64,000 nucleotides of DNA from Prorocentrum cordatum (lineage: Eukaryota > Sar > Dinophyceae > Prorocentrales > Prorocentraceae). Shown here in pieces: positions 1 to 13,801 of the stretch. Made by a program: the position numbers and the translations under genes. The stretch lies in the NCBI GenBank assembly GCA_963575745.1, contig CAUYUJ010000902.1, positions 1 to 64,000 of the forward strand. The letters run 5' to 3'. Within the stretch, counting starts at the first letter, position 1. Every line of letters begins with the position of its first letter. The notes below the pieces were generated by a model. The model had not been told where the DNA came from. It was given only the letters and a program-made list of their open reading frames with translations, and did no database searches.

Positions 1-450
1 GGGCCATAGAGAGCCGACCTGGGTTCAACTCCGCGTGGCGGAGTTGGAAGCGATAACTTCAATACCCTACTGGAGGCCTCTTAGTGGCCCTAAGACGGCA
101 CTGAAGAACCCCATCGGGGCTTTTTCAAAGGCAGAGGAGGGCGCAAAAAGGGGGGCCTCAGTGAGCCCCTGGTCTAACTCCACCTGGCGGAATTGGAAGC
201 GATATCGCCCGGCGCCTTCATGGAGCCGCTCGGAGCTTCCAAGACGGCTCCAGAAGGCCCCAGGAGGGCCCCAAGAGGATCGAACGACGATTCCTGGAAG
301 TGCACAAGTGAGACCCTTGTTGACCTCCGCCTGGCGGAGTTGGAAGCGACAATTTCCAGTGCCCTCTTGGGGCCTCTGGGGGGCCCCTCAGAAAGCTTTG
401 GGGAGCACAGTGTAGGCCTTCGCAGGGCCGCGTGAGAGCCGTACCAGGGC
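1..450. repeat. Tandem repeat, unit about 148 bases, nearly three copies
   Basis: Three diverged copies begin at about 29, 175 and 323. Each starts with a short palindrome (CTCCGC, three bases, GCGGAG or close variants) followed by TTGGAAGCGA. The spacers contain GGCCCCAAGA-type words that resemble the large repeat zone at 42-50 kb. No gene was recognised. Confidence 0.75.
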
Positions 451-584
451 CGCATGTGTGCGCGGATGGGGGCGACGAGTGCTGACGCTGACGAATATGA
501 GAATGATGAGGGCGAACAAGGCTGGCCCGAAACAAATCCTGGCGCCATTGCAGGCCGCCGATTATCGGCCACGCCGCCAGGACG

Positions 585-865
585 ACGCCAAGCAACAAAA
601 CGACACCAACCAACACACCGACACCAACCAACAAACCAACAAATCGACACCGGCCAACAAAAGGACACCAAGCAACAAAACGACACCAAGCAACAAAACG
701 ACACCAACCAACGAAACGACACCAACCAACAAAACGGCACGAATCAACAAAACGTCACTGACCAACCAAACGACAAATCACTTCACGACACCAATGAACA
801 ACGCGAAATCCACCGACCGCCAACCAAGCATAAAATCAACCGACACAACGAAACCAACCCATAGA
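585..865 (+). repeat. Minisatellite of CAACAAAACGACACCAAC-like units
   Basis: A purine/C-rich tract is built from variations of ACCAACCAACAAAACGACACC with a period of about 18-22 bases. Open frames on both strands are a by-product of the absence of stop codons in the unit. Confidence 0.8.
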
Positions 866-1240
866 GCCAGACCACCCACTGGATTCGTGAGTCGGGGTAG
901 TCATGGAAGTGAGCCGCTGCAGCCCGCGGAAGCCATTAACAGTGACCAGAGCACCGCAATGCAGCAACGTCCCCGGGCGGCGGCGGGAGTCTTTGATCTC
1001 CCGCGGGACTGGAGCGTAGCGAGTTCGTCCTGGGTCCGGTTTAGTGAAGTGAAGAATTTCGGGGTGCTTGCATGGCAAAAACCTTCACTTCACTAATCTG
1101 GGGCCCCTGGAGCCCCGGGGCGTTTCAGGTCCCCTCGCTGTCTGGGTAGTCCAGGGGGCGCAGTGGCGGCTTACCAGAGGCCCTGTTCCCTAGCCTCACT
1201 TGCTTTCACCCGTGGTGCTCGACTGCCGTCTCGGAGCTGT
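866..1240. other. Unassigned stretch
   Basis: No gene or tandem repeat was recognised, apart from the foldback listed at 1041-1096 and a short GC palindrome immediately after it. Confidence 0.5.
1041..1096. repeat. Perfect inverted repeat (foldback)
   Basis: The arms TTAGTGAAGTGAAG (1041-1054) and CTTCACTTCACTAA (1083-1096) are perfect reverse complements of 14 bases around a 28-base loop. This is compatible with a tiny MITE-like foldback. No coding context was seen. Confidence 0.75.
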
Positions 1241-1560
1241 CTTGTGGCGGTCTGGGGCAATCCCGAAGCCTCTTGGAGCCATCCCAAGGCCCCAAGGCGC
1301 CACCAATGGGGGCCCCAAGAGAGCTCCCAGAGGGCCCCGAAAGGCCTACAACAGATTGCACGTTCGCGCGAATTCTTTGTACCACTTTGGGGGGTCCCTC
1401 TTGGGGCCCTCGGGGAACTTTCTTGGGGCCCTCCGAGGGCCCACTGGGGCCCCGGGAAGGCCCCAAGAACGCTCCCAGAGGGCCCCAAGAATGCTCCAAG
1501 AGGGCCCCAAGAGGACCCCCACAAGTGACAAAAACTATTTGCCTGAGGGTGCAACTTACT
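1240..1560 (+). repeat. Degenerate CCCAAGAGG repeat tract
   Basis: Repeated words such as CCCCAAGAGGGCCCC and CTTGGGGCC occur in both orientations within one tract. The composition is the same as the 42-50 kb repeat zone, which points to an outlying member of that family. Confidence 0.65.
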
Positions 1561-1599
1561 CGGCGCCTCTTGGGGCGCTCTTGGAGCCGTGCTGGGCGC

Positions 1600-2330
1600 C
1601 ACTCGTGGACGACATGGGCTGGGCGACGGCATGTGGACCCTGTCGCTTGGGCCATCGGGGGTGCTCCCCAATGGGGCCACGAAGCTTGTGAGCGTATGAC
1701 GGAATGGGCTGGGCGGCGGCCTGTGGGCCCTGCCTGTGGGGCCGTCGGTGTAGCTCCCCGTGGGGCCACGAAGCGTGTGAAACGTATGCCGAACTATGCT
1801 GGGCGGCGGCCTGGGAAACCTGCCGCTGGGACCTTTTTTTGGTGGAGCTGCCTATAGGGGCACGAAATGTTTGAGGGTGTCATCAATGTGGCCTGGGCGA
1901 CGGCATGTGGACCGTGCCGCCGGGACCTCCGATGAGCTCCTCATGGGGACACGAAGCGTCTGAGGGGCGTGCCGACATGGGCTGGGCGGCGCACTAAGGA
2001 CCCTGCCGATGGGGCCTTCCGTGGAGCACCTCACAAGGCCACGACACTTGCGGGGGATGTGGCGAAGCAGAGACGCGGGGGAACAAGGGGGGTGTTTTGA
2101 TGATGTTGATGAGGATGGTGATGGTATTGATGATGGAGACGACGAGAATGCTGAGGATGCTGATGATGATTGTGATGGCGACGATGACGATGGACGATGA
2201 CGACGGAGACACGCGGAGAGCAGGGGCAGATACGCGAAGAGGGAGGACGAGGGAGGGGGCCGGAAGGAATGACGCGGGGCGGTGTCTCTTCAAAACGAAG
2301 AACCAACACTGCAATATGGTAGGAAATTTC
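1600..2330 (+). repeat. Composite repeat: 90-base minisatellite plus unique tail, copy 1
   Basis: About five units of 88-95 bases share GGGGCCACGAAGC, GGGCTGGGCGGCGGC and a CCGTNGGAGCTCC-like word (about 1600-2060). A tail follows that includes GTGTCTCTTCAAAACGA at about 2281. A GAT-rich microsatellite (about 2095-2205) interrupts the tail. The same minisatellite and the same tail recur in the same order at 59560-60420. Confidence 0.7.
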
Positions 2331-2815
2331 TGGACGACCCCCCCCGTGGCGCGGTCAATATCCCCGACAGCATCGCTGGCACTACGAACGAAATGATCGA
2401 ACTCTTCCTGCGACGTTACCCGCGGGGTGGATCAGCCAGGGATGGGGGTCGAAACCGCCCCAGCGCAAAGCAAATGTACAATCCTGAGAAACCCCAGCCC
2501 ACATCAACCGATCCGCAACCTGCACGCAAGCCTTTGACGACCCCAACGCACGTGACATCGCATAACGCGACGCGCCATCGAAAACGTTCGACGCGCGGCC
2601 TCGGAATGACATCGGGCTTCATGGAACGTCGAATGGAAAACATGAAAAACCGCCCTGTGGGCTCCGAGACCCAAAATTACTGATGTGAAGGATTTCGGCT
2701 CGTCGATTGTCGCAGAAGTTCGAAAAAAGTTGCTCGCAAAAGCCCGTTTGACAGAAATGTTTAAAAAGTGTTGGGTTTCCTACGAATCCGCAAGAGCGCG
2801 CGGGATGAGATTTTG
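2331..2815. other. Unassigned stretch
   Basis: No gene, RNA or repeat was recognised. Confidence 0.5.
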
Positions 2816-3005
2816 ACATTTTTTTGTTGAAAAACCATTGGTTTTTTTGATGTTTTTATGTTGAAATCGTTCCGAACACTAAGCTTTTGGAAGGATTTCG
2901 TCTTGCACGCGCGAATGTCCACTTTACCTTATTTTTTGCAAGGGATTCTTGAAATTTGATTAATTAGAACAAGAAATTTCATTTTATAGTGTTTTTTGCA
3001 AGGGG
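2816..3005. other. AT-rich island in GC-rich surroundings
   Basis: T-runs and TTGAAA words dominate, unlike the flanking GC-rich DNA. The word TTTTTTGCAAGGG appears twice, about 60 bases apart (about 2932 and 2991), hinting at a two-copy repeat. No promoter can be argued for. Confidence 0.55.
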
Positions 3006-4767
3006 AAGCGGGGGGGAACAAAACAACCGGATCTTGATCACATCGAATTACCTGAGGCTTCCTCACGAAAATGATGAAAATGTAGCTGCGGCCTAGGCGC
3101 GGCGGGGGGGGCGTGCACCAGGGGGCCCAACAATAATTATTCTTTAGAATTAATAATGTTCAACAACAACAACAACAACAACAGCAACAGCAACCGCAAC
3201 AACAACTACACCAAAAACGACAACAACCATCACGTTTAGATTGTTCGCTTTTATCCGCTCGCGTGCCGTTCAACAGGTATATCCCGCACCCTCGAGACCC
3301 GCACCCTGTGTCTTCGATCGCATCCCCCTTGGAGGTATATCTTTCTTACCTGCAACGTGTATGCAGCCCCAACGGCAGGGAACAAGAGGACGGATGGAAG
3401 GAACGGACAAGGGGGAGGGAGGAGGATAGAACACGAGAGAAAATAGCAGGAGGGGGGCTGGGAGCAGAAATCACGTGGCAAAACCAGACGGGCCGATCGG
3501 GCGGGTAGACCAAAACAGGCTGGTCGGAAAGGCGGGTCCAGGCGCCAGGTCGAGCAGGCGCGTTGCTGAAGCGTGCCTCCTGGATGAATCCTGAATTAAT
3601 CGTTGGAAAATCCACAGTCTCGAGCGACAGCACGATTCCCAAATTAATCGTTGGAAAATTCACAGCGAGAGCGTGATTCCTGACTGTCGAAGGCGCGGCG
3701 TCTGCATCATTTGCGAGAGCTCCCGAGCGAGAGCTCGATTCCTGTAAAATTGTGAAGACGTCCCGCGCGGGAGCGCGATTTGGGAATGACTTGCGAGGAC
3801 GTATCAGGCGGGAGCCGCTGCTGTTGTAAAACGTGGTCCGGGGGCGCAATTTGGTGACACCTCGCTTTCCTTCGTCGAAAAAGACTGCGAGCCCCGGGAA
3901 AATAACTGACATTGAAAAATAAATGGTCACCAGGGAAGGGGGGGATCAACAACAGTTCTTTACAACTGAGAACTCAACAACTGAAACAGCAGCAGCAACA
4001 GCAACAACAACAACGAAACCCATGGTAAGACTGTTCGCTCTTATCCGCTCGCGTGCCACTCAACAGGTATATCCCACACCCTCGGTACCCGCCCTCTTCG
4101 TCTTCGATCGTACCCCCCCTTGGGGGTGGATCTTCGTTGCCTGCCACGGGTAACTGGTGCAGCCCCTGAAACGAGGGAAGAGAGGACGGATGGAAGGGGG
4201 AGGGAGAAAGATGGAGCTAGGAGAGGGATGGAAGGGGGACGGATTAGCAAAAGGGGGCTGGGCGCAAAAACACGTGGCACAACCAGGCGGACTCATCCGG
4301 GCGTGTAGACCGTAATGGGCGGGTCGGGAAGCCGAGCCCACGCGGCCAGTTGAGAAGGCGTGTTGCTGAAGCGTGAGTACTGCATCAATCGCGAGGAGAG
4401 GTCCAGCATTAGCGCGATTCCCAAGTAGATCGTGTGAAAAGCCAAAGCGAAAGCGTGATTCCTGAGTGTCCAAGGCGCGGCGTCTAGATAAATTGCGAGG
4501 AAGTCGCACGCGAGAGCGCGATTCCTGCAGAACGTGCGAGGAATTTCCTCGCGACGGAGCGTTTTTTGTAAACTATGATGAAGTCTCAAGCGGGAACCGT
4601 TGCTGTTGTAACTCGGGGGCCACAGGCCCAATTTGGTGACCTCCAGCTTTCCTTTATAAACACACGACCCAGGCCCCCGGAAGCGCACTTCGACTGACAA
4701 AACATAATGCCCCCCTGAGGGCTGGGGATCAACAGCCATTGCTCGACAGTAGTAGGAATTGATCAGC

Positions 4768-4876
4768 AATAATAACAACAACAGCAGCAACAACAACACC
4801 AACATGAACAACAACAGCACATATAATAACAACAGCAACAACAACATCAACCACAACAACAATAACAACAACCACG

Positions 4877-4927
<51 letters not shown>

Positions 4928-5047
4928 TAAACAACAACAACAACCACAACAACAACAAAAGCATAACAACAACAATAACAACAACAACGACAACCACAAC
5001 AACAACAGTAACAACCTCAGCAACAACATTAGCAGCAACAGCCACAA

Positions 5048-5109
<62 letters not shown>

Positions 5110-5196
5110 GCAGCAGCAGCAGCAGCAGCACCAGCAGCAGCAGCAGCAGCAACAACAACAACGACAACAACAATAACAACAACAATCAGTTTAAGA
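4768..5196 (+). repeat. (CAA)n / (CAG)n microsatellite
   Basis: Over 400 bases of AAC/CAA triplets with a short CAG block (about 5107-5150). It joins copies two and three of the composite array. Confidence 0.95.
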
Positions 5197-5424
5197 CGGT
5201 TCTCCCTTAGATGCTCCAGTGTCGAATAACGCGAATTTCCCTAACCCTCGATACCCGCCCTTTTCGTCTTCGATCGAATCCTTTTGGGGGGGTATACCTT
5301 TCTTCCCTGCAGGCCGGGCCCCGGCAAGCGGCGGGGCGGCCGCGGACCGTCGGCCTGGCCAGCGGCAGCGCTGATCGGCGGGGCGGCCGCGGACCGTCGA
5401 CCCGACCCCAAGAGGGACGGACAG

Positions 5425-5520
5425 GGGACCGACAACGACGACGACGACGACGACGTCGACGACGACGGCAACGACGGCATCGGCGACGACGACGACGACG
5501 ACGACGAGCGAAAGCGAGAG
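5425..5520 (+). repeat. (GAC)n microsatellite
   Basis: GAC/CGA triplets with a few interruptions, lying inside the third copy of the composite array. Confidence 0.9.
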
Positions 5521-5559
5521 CGAGAGAGAACGACAGCAGAGCCACGAAGGACACGAAGT

Positions 5560-6305
5560 AGGCCACGAAGGGCGACAGCGGGGACACGAAGGGAATGCGT
5601 ATGGGGCCACGAAGAGCGCGAACGAGCGAGGGCCACGAAGTGCAGATAATGCGGGGCCACAGAAGGCAACGATGGGGCCACTGAGGGTAGCACCTGGGCC
5701 ACGTAGGACAATGAGGGGGCCACAAACGGCGACAGCGGGGCCACGAAGGGCATGCACATGGGGCCACAACGGGCGCGAACGAGCGGGGGCCACGAAGGGC
5801 ATACGTATGTTGGGCCGCGGAGGGTACGGACGGGGCCACTGAGGGCAGCAACGGGGACACGAAGGGCAGCGAGGGGGCCACGAAGGGCGACAGCGGGGCC
5901 ACGAAGGGCATGCATATGGGGCCACCACGGGCGCGAACGAGCGGGGGCCACGAAGGGCATACATATATGAGGCCACGAAACAAAGCGAGGGGGCCACGAA
6001 GGGCTGCAACAGGGCCACGAAGGGCAGCGAGGGGGCCACGAAGGGCTGCAACGGGGCCACGAAGGGCTGCAACGGGACCACGAAGGGCAGCGAGAGGGCC
6101 ACGAAGGGCTGCAACGGGGCCACGAAACAAAGCGAAGGGGCCACGAAGGGCTGCAACGGGGACACGAAGGACAGCGAGGGGGCCACGAGGGGCTGCAACG
6201 GGGCCACGAAACAAAGCGAGGGGGCCACGAAGGGCTGCAACGGGGCCACGAAACAAAGCGAGGGGGGCACGAAGGGCTGCAACGGGGCCACGAAGGGCAG
6301 CGAGA
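5560..6305 (+). repeat. Minisatellite GGGGCCACGAAGGGCTGCAAC, about 21 bases
   Basis: More than 30 diverged units alternate CAGCGAGG and CTGCAACG endings after GGCCACGAAGG. The long frames on both strands here are products of the repeat. Confidence 0.9.
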
Positions 6306-6759
6306 TCCCGATTCCTAGGTAATCTGTGAAGGAGTCCTAAGCGTGAGCGCGACTCCTGGGTGCCTGGGTGTCGGAAGCGCGGCGCTGGAGTAAATTGCAA
6401 GAAATTCCAACGCAAGGGCGCTATTCTTCAGTAAGTTGCAAGCAAGTCTCCAGCGAGAGCGCGACTGCAGAGCGCAGGAGGAGCGATTCCTGAATAAATC
6501 ATAAGGAAGTCCCAAGCGAGAGCGCGATTCTTGAATAAAATGCAAGGAAGTCTCGGGCGGGAGCGGGGGTCCTGGCTTAATTGTGAGGAAGTCTCATGCG
6601 GCAGCCGTTGTTGTTGTAACCGGGGGGGGGGGGCTAGTTTGAGCAGGAAGACTTTCCTTGACAAAAAACAAGGTGCGAGCCCCGGGGGGGCACTTCAATG
6701 GAAAAAATCAATGTGCAACGGTGGGGGGGGATCAACAATAATTATTCTTCAAGAATGAG

Positions 6760-6764
6760 AATTC

Positions 6765-6851
<87 letters not shown>

Positions 6852-6885
6852 CACAACAGCAACAACAACAGCATCAACAACAGAT
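6760..6885 (+). repeat. (CAA)n / (CAACAG)n microsatellite
   Basis: A CAA run followed by CAACAG hexamers closes the third composite copy. Confidence 0.95.
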
Positions 6886-6889
6886 CCAC

Positions 6890-7494
6890 TCTTCAATTGG
6901 GAAGGCGGTTTGAGCAAATTGGGATCTGGGAGTCCAACGAAAAAAACGACTTGGAAAAACCGGCCTGTACATGCACGTCCTTCTTTCGCTCCTGAGAGGC
7001 GGCAGGGGCAGCAGCGGCGGCGGCGTCCGGGCGGCGGGGCCGCGGGGCGGCGAGATGCGGTGCCGGCCCCCCGCCCCGCCGCGGAGAGGTCCTCATGCTC
7101 GAGCCGCAGCCGCAGCTTGACGCAGGCGCGGCAGCCCCCGCGCAGGCTCTCCTCGAAGGACCACTTATGAGAAAAAAACCCGAGACCTCGCGCGGCATGT
7201 TGAGGCACGATGTTCGCCGGATCCGCGTCGGATTTGCGTCGGGCTTCCGTCGGATCACGCTGGATTTGCGTCGGTTTCACACCGACTTCACGTCGGACTC
7301 GCGCGCGAGGGCCTTCTGAGAAGTCGCAGCTTGACGCAGGCGCGGCAGACCCCCCTCACGCAGGCTCTCCTCAACTCGAGGGTCAAAGCTTGGGGCGACG
7401 AATCGATCTGCCACGGATCGGGAAGTCCGGTCGTACCGGAGCGCCCGCCGGATGGGGCCGCATCAGCACGGGGTGGGGATCGAGTCGGACACAG
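6890..7494. other. Unassigned stretch with a short GTCGGATTTGC repeat
   Basis: No gene was recognised. Between about 7215 and 7305 the words CGTCGGATTTG and CGTCGGGCTTC repeat at 16-18 base spacing. A similar degenerate motif reappears at about 33515-33730. Confidence 0.45.
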
Positions 7495-7668
7495 ACGGGG
7501 CATTGACCTAAGGAACCCTAAATAAGCAACGAGGCCCCTTATTTTCCATAAGTTAAACTTCGATTTCCCATGCAAAAACCTAAGGGAAACCCGAGGCAAG
7601 CTGTAACACAATCAAGGAACACCGAGCCCCTCCCCAACGAAAAGCGTTCCTTCTTCAGCGCCCCGACT
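7495..7668 (-). repeat. Dispersed repeat, minus copy of the 58798 element
   Basis: Its reverse complement matches 58798-58980 along its whole length with substitutions and small gaps. It begins at a shared ACAGTCGGGGCGCTGAAGAA, runs through GGGGAGGGGCTCGGTGTTC and ends in GGGTTCCTT. This is a two-member dispersed family in opposite orientations. Confidence 0.7.
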
Positions 7669-8290
7669 GTATGCCGCGCCAGGGTGCACACTATCACCGT
7701 GTAAGAGCATCGGGCCACACCGGATCGCCACAGAAGGTCGGAATCGAGTCGGATCGGGCTGGCCATAGTCGGCATCGAATTGGATCGATCGGATGGACAT
7801 TAGGGAGCCCACAAAGGACGTACGCGCCCAGCTATGTACATGAACACGGCCCCTCGATCCGCGAGACTGGCCGCGGTATACGAACATTTGCGCACTGCGT
7901 ACTCTCGAAACCAGCGTGGATTCATGTACATGTACGTCCTTCTTTCGCTCCCGAGACATGAACCCTGCGGGGGGGTTGGGGGCCAGCTCAGGGGGGCCAC
8001 ACGCCATGCTCGTTCCTCTCTGAGGCCCTGGGAGCCCAAGCTTTTTCGCAGCGGGCGGTTCTGCCCCCCGTCGGTCTGGCTCGAAGACCGCCGCAGAAAG
8101 ATTGGGCCCAAGGCAACGGTCGAGGTTCTTTTTGCGATGTTGCAATTTGTTCGTGACGTCGTATCCTAGGTCCTCCTCATGATCATCATGCTCCTATCAG
8201 AGTGAGGTGGCAAAACGGTCATTCGCTGCCCCTGGGCGCGTGGCTGAAGTGGGGTACCGTGGTGCGGAGAGTTGTTGCATTGATGTTGTC
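7669..8290. other. Unassigned stretch
   Basis: No gene was recognised. A word like GTACATGCACGTCCTTCTTTCG at about 6966 recurs near 7925, suggesting a short dispersed repeat. Confidence 0.4.
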
Positions 8291-8307
8291 GTCATCCTCG
8301 CCCGAGC

Positions 8308-8396
8308 CCCCCCGCGAACCACCCTGCGACCCACCCGCGACCCACCCCGCGCCCGCCCCCAACCCACCCGCGACCCACCCCGCGCCCACCCCGTCG
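8308..8396 (+). repeat. GCGACCCACCC minisatellite
   Basis: About seven units of GCGACCCACCC and GCGCCCACCCC in tandem. Confidence 0.8.
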
Positions 8397-8713
8397 ATCT
8401 TATCCGCAACTGCGGGGTGCTACGAATTTCGTCTTGTCAACCCCAGATGCAGAGTCATGCAGACTCATACCGAATTTGCCTCAGGCGTCCCGCACCAGTT
8501 GCCAGACGGCTGCCGCCCGCGCTGCCACTGGCGGCGGCGTGCTCCGCAGTGGGGGCCGCTCCCTCTTGGGGCCAACAAAGGCAGACCTGAGCTGGATCGA
8601 ATCGCGAATTCAGACCGGATCGGAAACGGCTCGGGTCGCCAATGAGTCGTCCCGAAACGGATCGGAATCGGATCGCCGCGCCCGGTTCCGGCTGTCAGCG
8701 GTGGAAACAACGG

Positions 8714-8872
8714 CCCGGAATCGGCGATGCATGGCCGATGTATAGGTCCGAGTAGCGAACCCCTGGAATCGGCGATACATCGCCGATAGATCAGTGACCG
8801 GCCAGGATCATGAATCCGCACGATGCTGAGCCTGGTGCGCAATCAGGCCCCCATCGGCGATCATGGGGCGAC
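8714..8872 (+). repeat. ATCGGCGAT dispersed family, copy 1
   Basis: The copy contains GAATCGGCGATACATCGCC and CAGGCCCCCATCGGCGATC. Related blocks occur near 19058, 34035, 45745, 59358, 61665 and 62410. ATCGGCGAT paired with ATCGCCGAT gives an internal inverted repeat. Confidence 0.7.
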
Positions 8873-9160
8873 ATGTCTGTTTGGGCGGTTAATGGACGAT
8901 CGGAGGTCGCACAAGGGTGCAGGGGGAGGGGGAAAGGCTTCTTAGAAGCCTGGGTGCTTCCTTCCCCCTTTCCCCTAACCCCCCACTGCGCGAGGCTGAG
9001 CGTGCCAGCGGGGGGCGGTAAGGGCGGGTCTCCAGGGCCGCGGCGCCCGCGGCGCTGCAAGCCTCGCCACCGCCGTCGCCGTCGCAGTCCGAGCCAGCGC
9101 CGGCCTGGGAGAGGACTCCAGGAAGAGAACCCCGCCCTCCTTTTACTCTTCGTCGTCCTC
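8873..9160. other. Unassigned stretch
   Basis: GC-rich sequence in which no gene or repeat was recognised. Confidence 0.45.
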
Positions 9161-9292
9161 CCTCCTCCTCCTCCTCCTCCTCCTCCTCCTCCTCCTCCTC
9201 CTCCTCCTCCTCATTCTCTTCCTCCCCCTCCTCCTCCTCCTCCTCCTCCTCCCCCACCTCATCCTCATCCTCGCTCCTCCTTCTCCTTCCCA
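9161..9292 (+). repeat. (TCC)n microsatellite
   Basis: A TCC run with small interruptions. Confidence 0.95.
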
Positions 9293-9388
9293 CCCACTGG
9301 CATCTACATCCTTCCCCCTGCAAACACGGATACGAAAGTAAGAGCATACCAAACACTGTTCTGAAATATACTCCTGCAGCCACTGCTT

Positions 9389-11632
<2,244 letters not shown>

Positions 11633-11894
11633 CGCGCGTGCCCAGAGAGCGCGGCAGGTCATCGATTCCGATCATCGCCGAGCGAGCTGGAACCGCTCAG
11701 TGGCGGCCAGCGCGCGAGCCCGAGGCTCGGAGAGGAAACCGAGCACTGACGTTCTTTCGGGATTGATTGCGTCATACAGCAACGCGGCAGCGGCGTGCAC
11801 CCTGACGGATTGGAGCAGAGGCCGAGACGAGAGACGCGGCAACCAGGAAAAGAGGGGACGTTCAGAACAGGGGAGAGGATGGAAAGAAACAGAG

Positions 11895-12015
11895 GACATG
11901 ACCAATAGTGGCCCAAAGTGTCAAGATTCGAATCTAGACCGTTGGGCGCGCAGCCAAAGAGGCACGAGCAACTCTTCTGGAAGCGTTCTTCCGTGGTCCA
12001 ACCACGCGTGAGCAA
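11895..12015 (-). pseudogene. LINE 1 C-terminal zinc knuckle
   Basis: CLFGCAPNGLDSNLDTLGHY followed by WSC gives the C-x3-C...H-x3-C pattern found at the 3' end of many LINE ORFs, where DSLxHYxxC is typical. It is in frame with flanking sequence from 12177. The element's 3' end was placed just beyond it, where the ACT microsatellite starts. Confidence 0.6.
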
Positions 12016-12050
12016 TTTGAGCACGGCGCCAGCGGTCACTGGGGTCGCCG

Positions 12051-12850
12051 TCAGAAGGACAGACTGGACCTCGCGCCACGGCCATCGACGAATTTCGCTT
12101 TCGGAGCACGAAAGCCAGCTCGCCAGGTGAGCCACACAGACGTCAACCGGGGGATCAGGACACCGGTGGCCCAGCATGGCCGCGGCGAGGGCACTTTGAA
12201 TTCGGCGCCTAGGACGCCTGGGGGGACCTGGTCCGATTCGGGGACGAGGACCTCAGGAGGACGAGGGAGGTCAGCGATCGCAGCAGCAGTCAAACGATAG
12301 GGGAGATCACGCGAGGCGACGGTGGAGGTGACCAGGTCTGCCCCGAGGGGTCGCGCCAAGTTCTCGGCGTCAGCCTCGAGGAATGCGGCGAAGGACGGCT
12401 GGCGCCAGAAATCGGGGGACAGCTGGCCTCGCAGCACTCCGCGCGCAGGGGGGGCCTCTTCTGCGACAGCTCTAAGCAGCGGCATCATATCACGCCGAGA
12501 GAGGATGGCGCGGAGGCTAGAGCGGACGAGAGCGGCGGTGGCGGAGACGAGCAGACTGGGGAAGCGAGGACGATTCCAACGCCGAAGATCAAACCAGCCC
12601 CCGCGAGAGGGCGCAATTCGCAACGCGCCACAGCCTCGCCGGCACGGCTGCCGCCTAGGGCAGAAGAGAGCTGGGCAATGGCATGAATTGCGCGACATTA
12701 CTAAGTACAGACACACCACGGGTACTATAGTTCAGTGCCATCACACGGTGGGGAGAGGCGCTCAGGGCGAGAAGTTGGCTGCGCTGCTGCCACTTGCGCA
12801 TCGGCGCCGACCGGCTCTTCGGGAGGGCGCGCGGGCCCAGCCGCACCCCG
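12051..12850 (-). pseudogene. LINE 1 region following the RT (thumb), broken
   Basis: The minus frame from 12846 reads MALNYSTRGVSVLSNVAQFM, which matches the Y-N-[ST]-R-x-x-x-V-L-x-x-x-x-Q segment that follows the RT core in dinoflagellate LINEs. A frameshift leads into the frame from 12719, which holds a GFWRQPSF-like Trp segment (SPDFWRQPSFAAFL). Function beyond template/primer contacts is unknown. Confidence 0.6.
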
Positions 12851-12967
12851 AGGTGCGCGAGAGACGGCGCGAAGTTGAAATTCTGCCACTCAGGGATGTC
12901 GGCGGTCAGCCAGGCGCGGCGTCGTGGAAGGCGCCAGCCAAGGGAACGATGTGGTATTTCGCCACCT

Positions 12968-13801
12968 TCAGCACCAACGCAGCAACCCGCTCGGCGACGC
13001 GGAAGACGCCCCCCCCATGACCTGCAGCGCGGCGACGGGGGCGACGGTGGCGCCGCCGTCGTCGGCGCAGGCGCGGACGATGCCGAGCTTCTTGGAGTCG
13101 ACCGATCGGGCGAAGTCCCTCATGAAGGGGTCCGCGGTGCCGGCGAACAGGAAGCCCGAGGCAGGGCAGCCCTGCACGATGCCGCTCACGCTGACGAAGA
13201 GCAGGAAGGCCTGGTGGATATCACCACTGCAACATGTCACGTTACCGAACACAGCCTCGAAGAACTGCATTAGAGCGAGCGGCAAGCCTATGTGGCGGAG
13301 GACGAGAAACGCCCACTGATGGGCCGAGCTCGAGAAGGCCCGCTGGAAGTCATAGCTAAAAAGGGCTCGGCATGTCAATGGCGACGGACGGCTGCGTCGA
13401 ATACATCCGAACGCGCGCGTCGATCTCGACGACGTTGTCAGCAAAAGTACTGGGCGGCAAAAAACCGCGTTGGATCTGATGGGAGATCTTCGGGAGCTTG
13501 CGGGGTAACTTCCCTGATAGGGACGCCAGTAATGATCTTATAATCAGTGCTATTGAGGCCTAGCGAGGGCAACTTGTCGGGGCCCCCTCGCAACCGCGGG
13601 GGGCGCCCAACCCCCGGGAGCCCTCGGGGGCGAAAGTGCCCAGCATCTCATATGGGAGGGCCCCGCGGAGACCCCGCTGAGCTGCCGCCGCAAGGTGCCC
13701 AAGAGGATAGCGGCGGAGAGTGACGATGCCCGATGAGCTCCGCAAGGTAGCCCGTCGGGGCCAGGACCAGAGTGGGAGAGACGGCGGAGGAGGCCCTCCA
13801 T
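12968..13801 (-). pseudogene. LINE 1 reverse transcriptase core, frameshifted
   Basis: Reverse transcriptases of this class copy element RNA at the nicked target. Minus-strand pieces in order: SGPGPDGLP (about 13775, the conserved GPDG block before the fingers), LNSTDYKIITG (about 13555), then FSYDFQRAFSS (about 13355, the first catalytic Asp). Next come GIVQGCPASGFLF (about 13180, the classic GxxQGxPxS block) and VRACADDGG (about 13068, the [F/A]-x-DD catalytic pair). All three catalytic aspartates survive, but the pieces lie in different frames with stops between them. The closest relatives should be dinoflagellate LINE polymerases. Confidence 0.85.

Larger units (their letters stand above)
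3128..6890 (+). repeat. Three-copy composite array joined by (CAA)n tracts
   Basis: Copies begin at about 3230, 4025 and 5195. Each starts with a stretch like GTTCGCTCTTATCCGCTCGCG, then a GGTATATCC-CCTCG-ACCCGC-CTTCGATCG block. Next come several roughly 45-base units containing GCGAGAGCGCGATTCCTG, then a GCCGTTGCTGTTGTAAC block. A GGGGATCAACAA(TAATTATTCTT) boundary leads into the next (CAA)n. Boundaries lie at about 3128, 3940, 4727 and 6728. The third copy is expanded by (GAC)n and a 21-base minisatellite. This is a higher-order duplication, not a gene. Confidence 0.75.

Noticed and set aside
5191-6415. Two minus-strand frames of 366 and 402 codons with Ala/Leu/Pro repeats
   Set aside because: They are translations of the 21-base GGCCACGAAGGG minisatellite.
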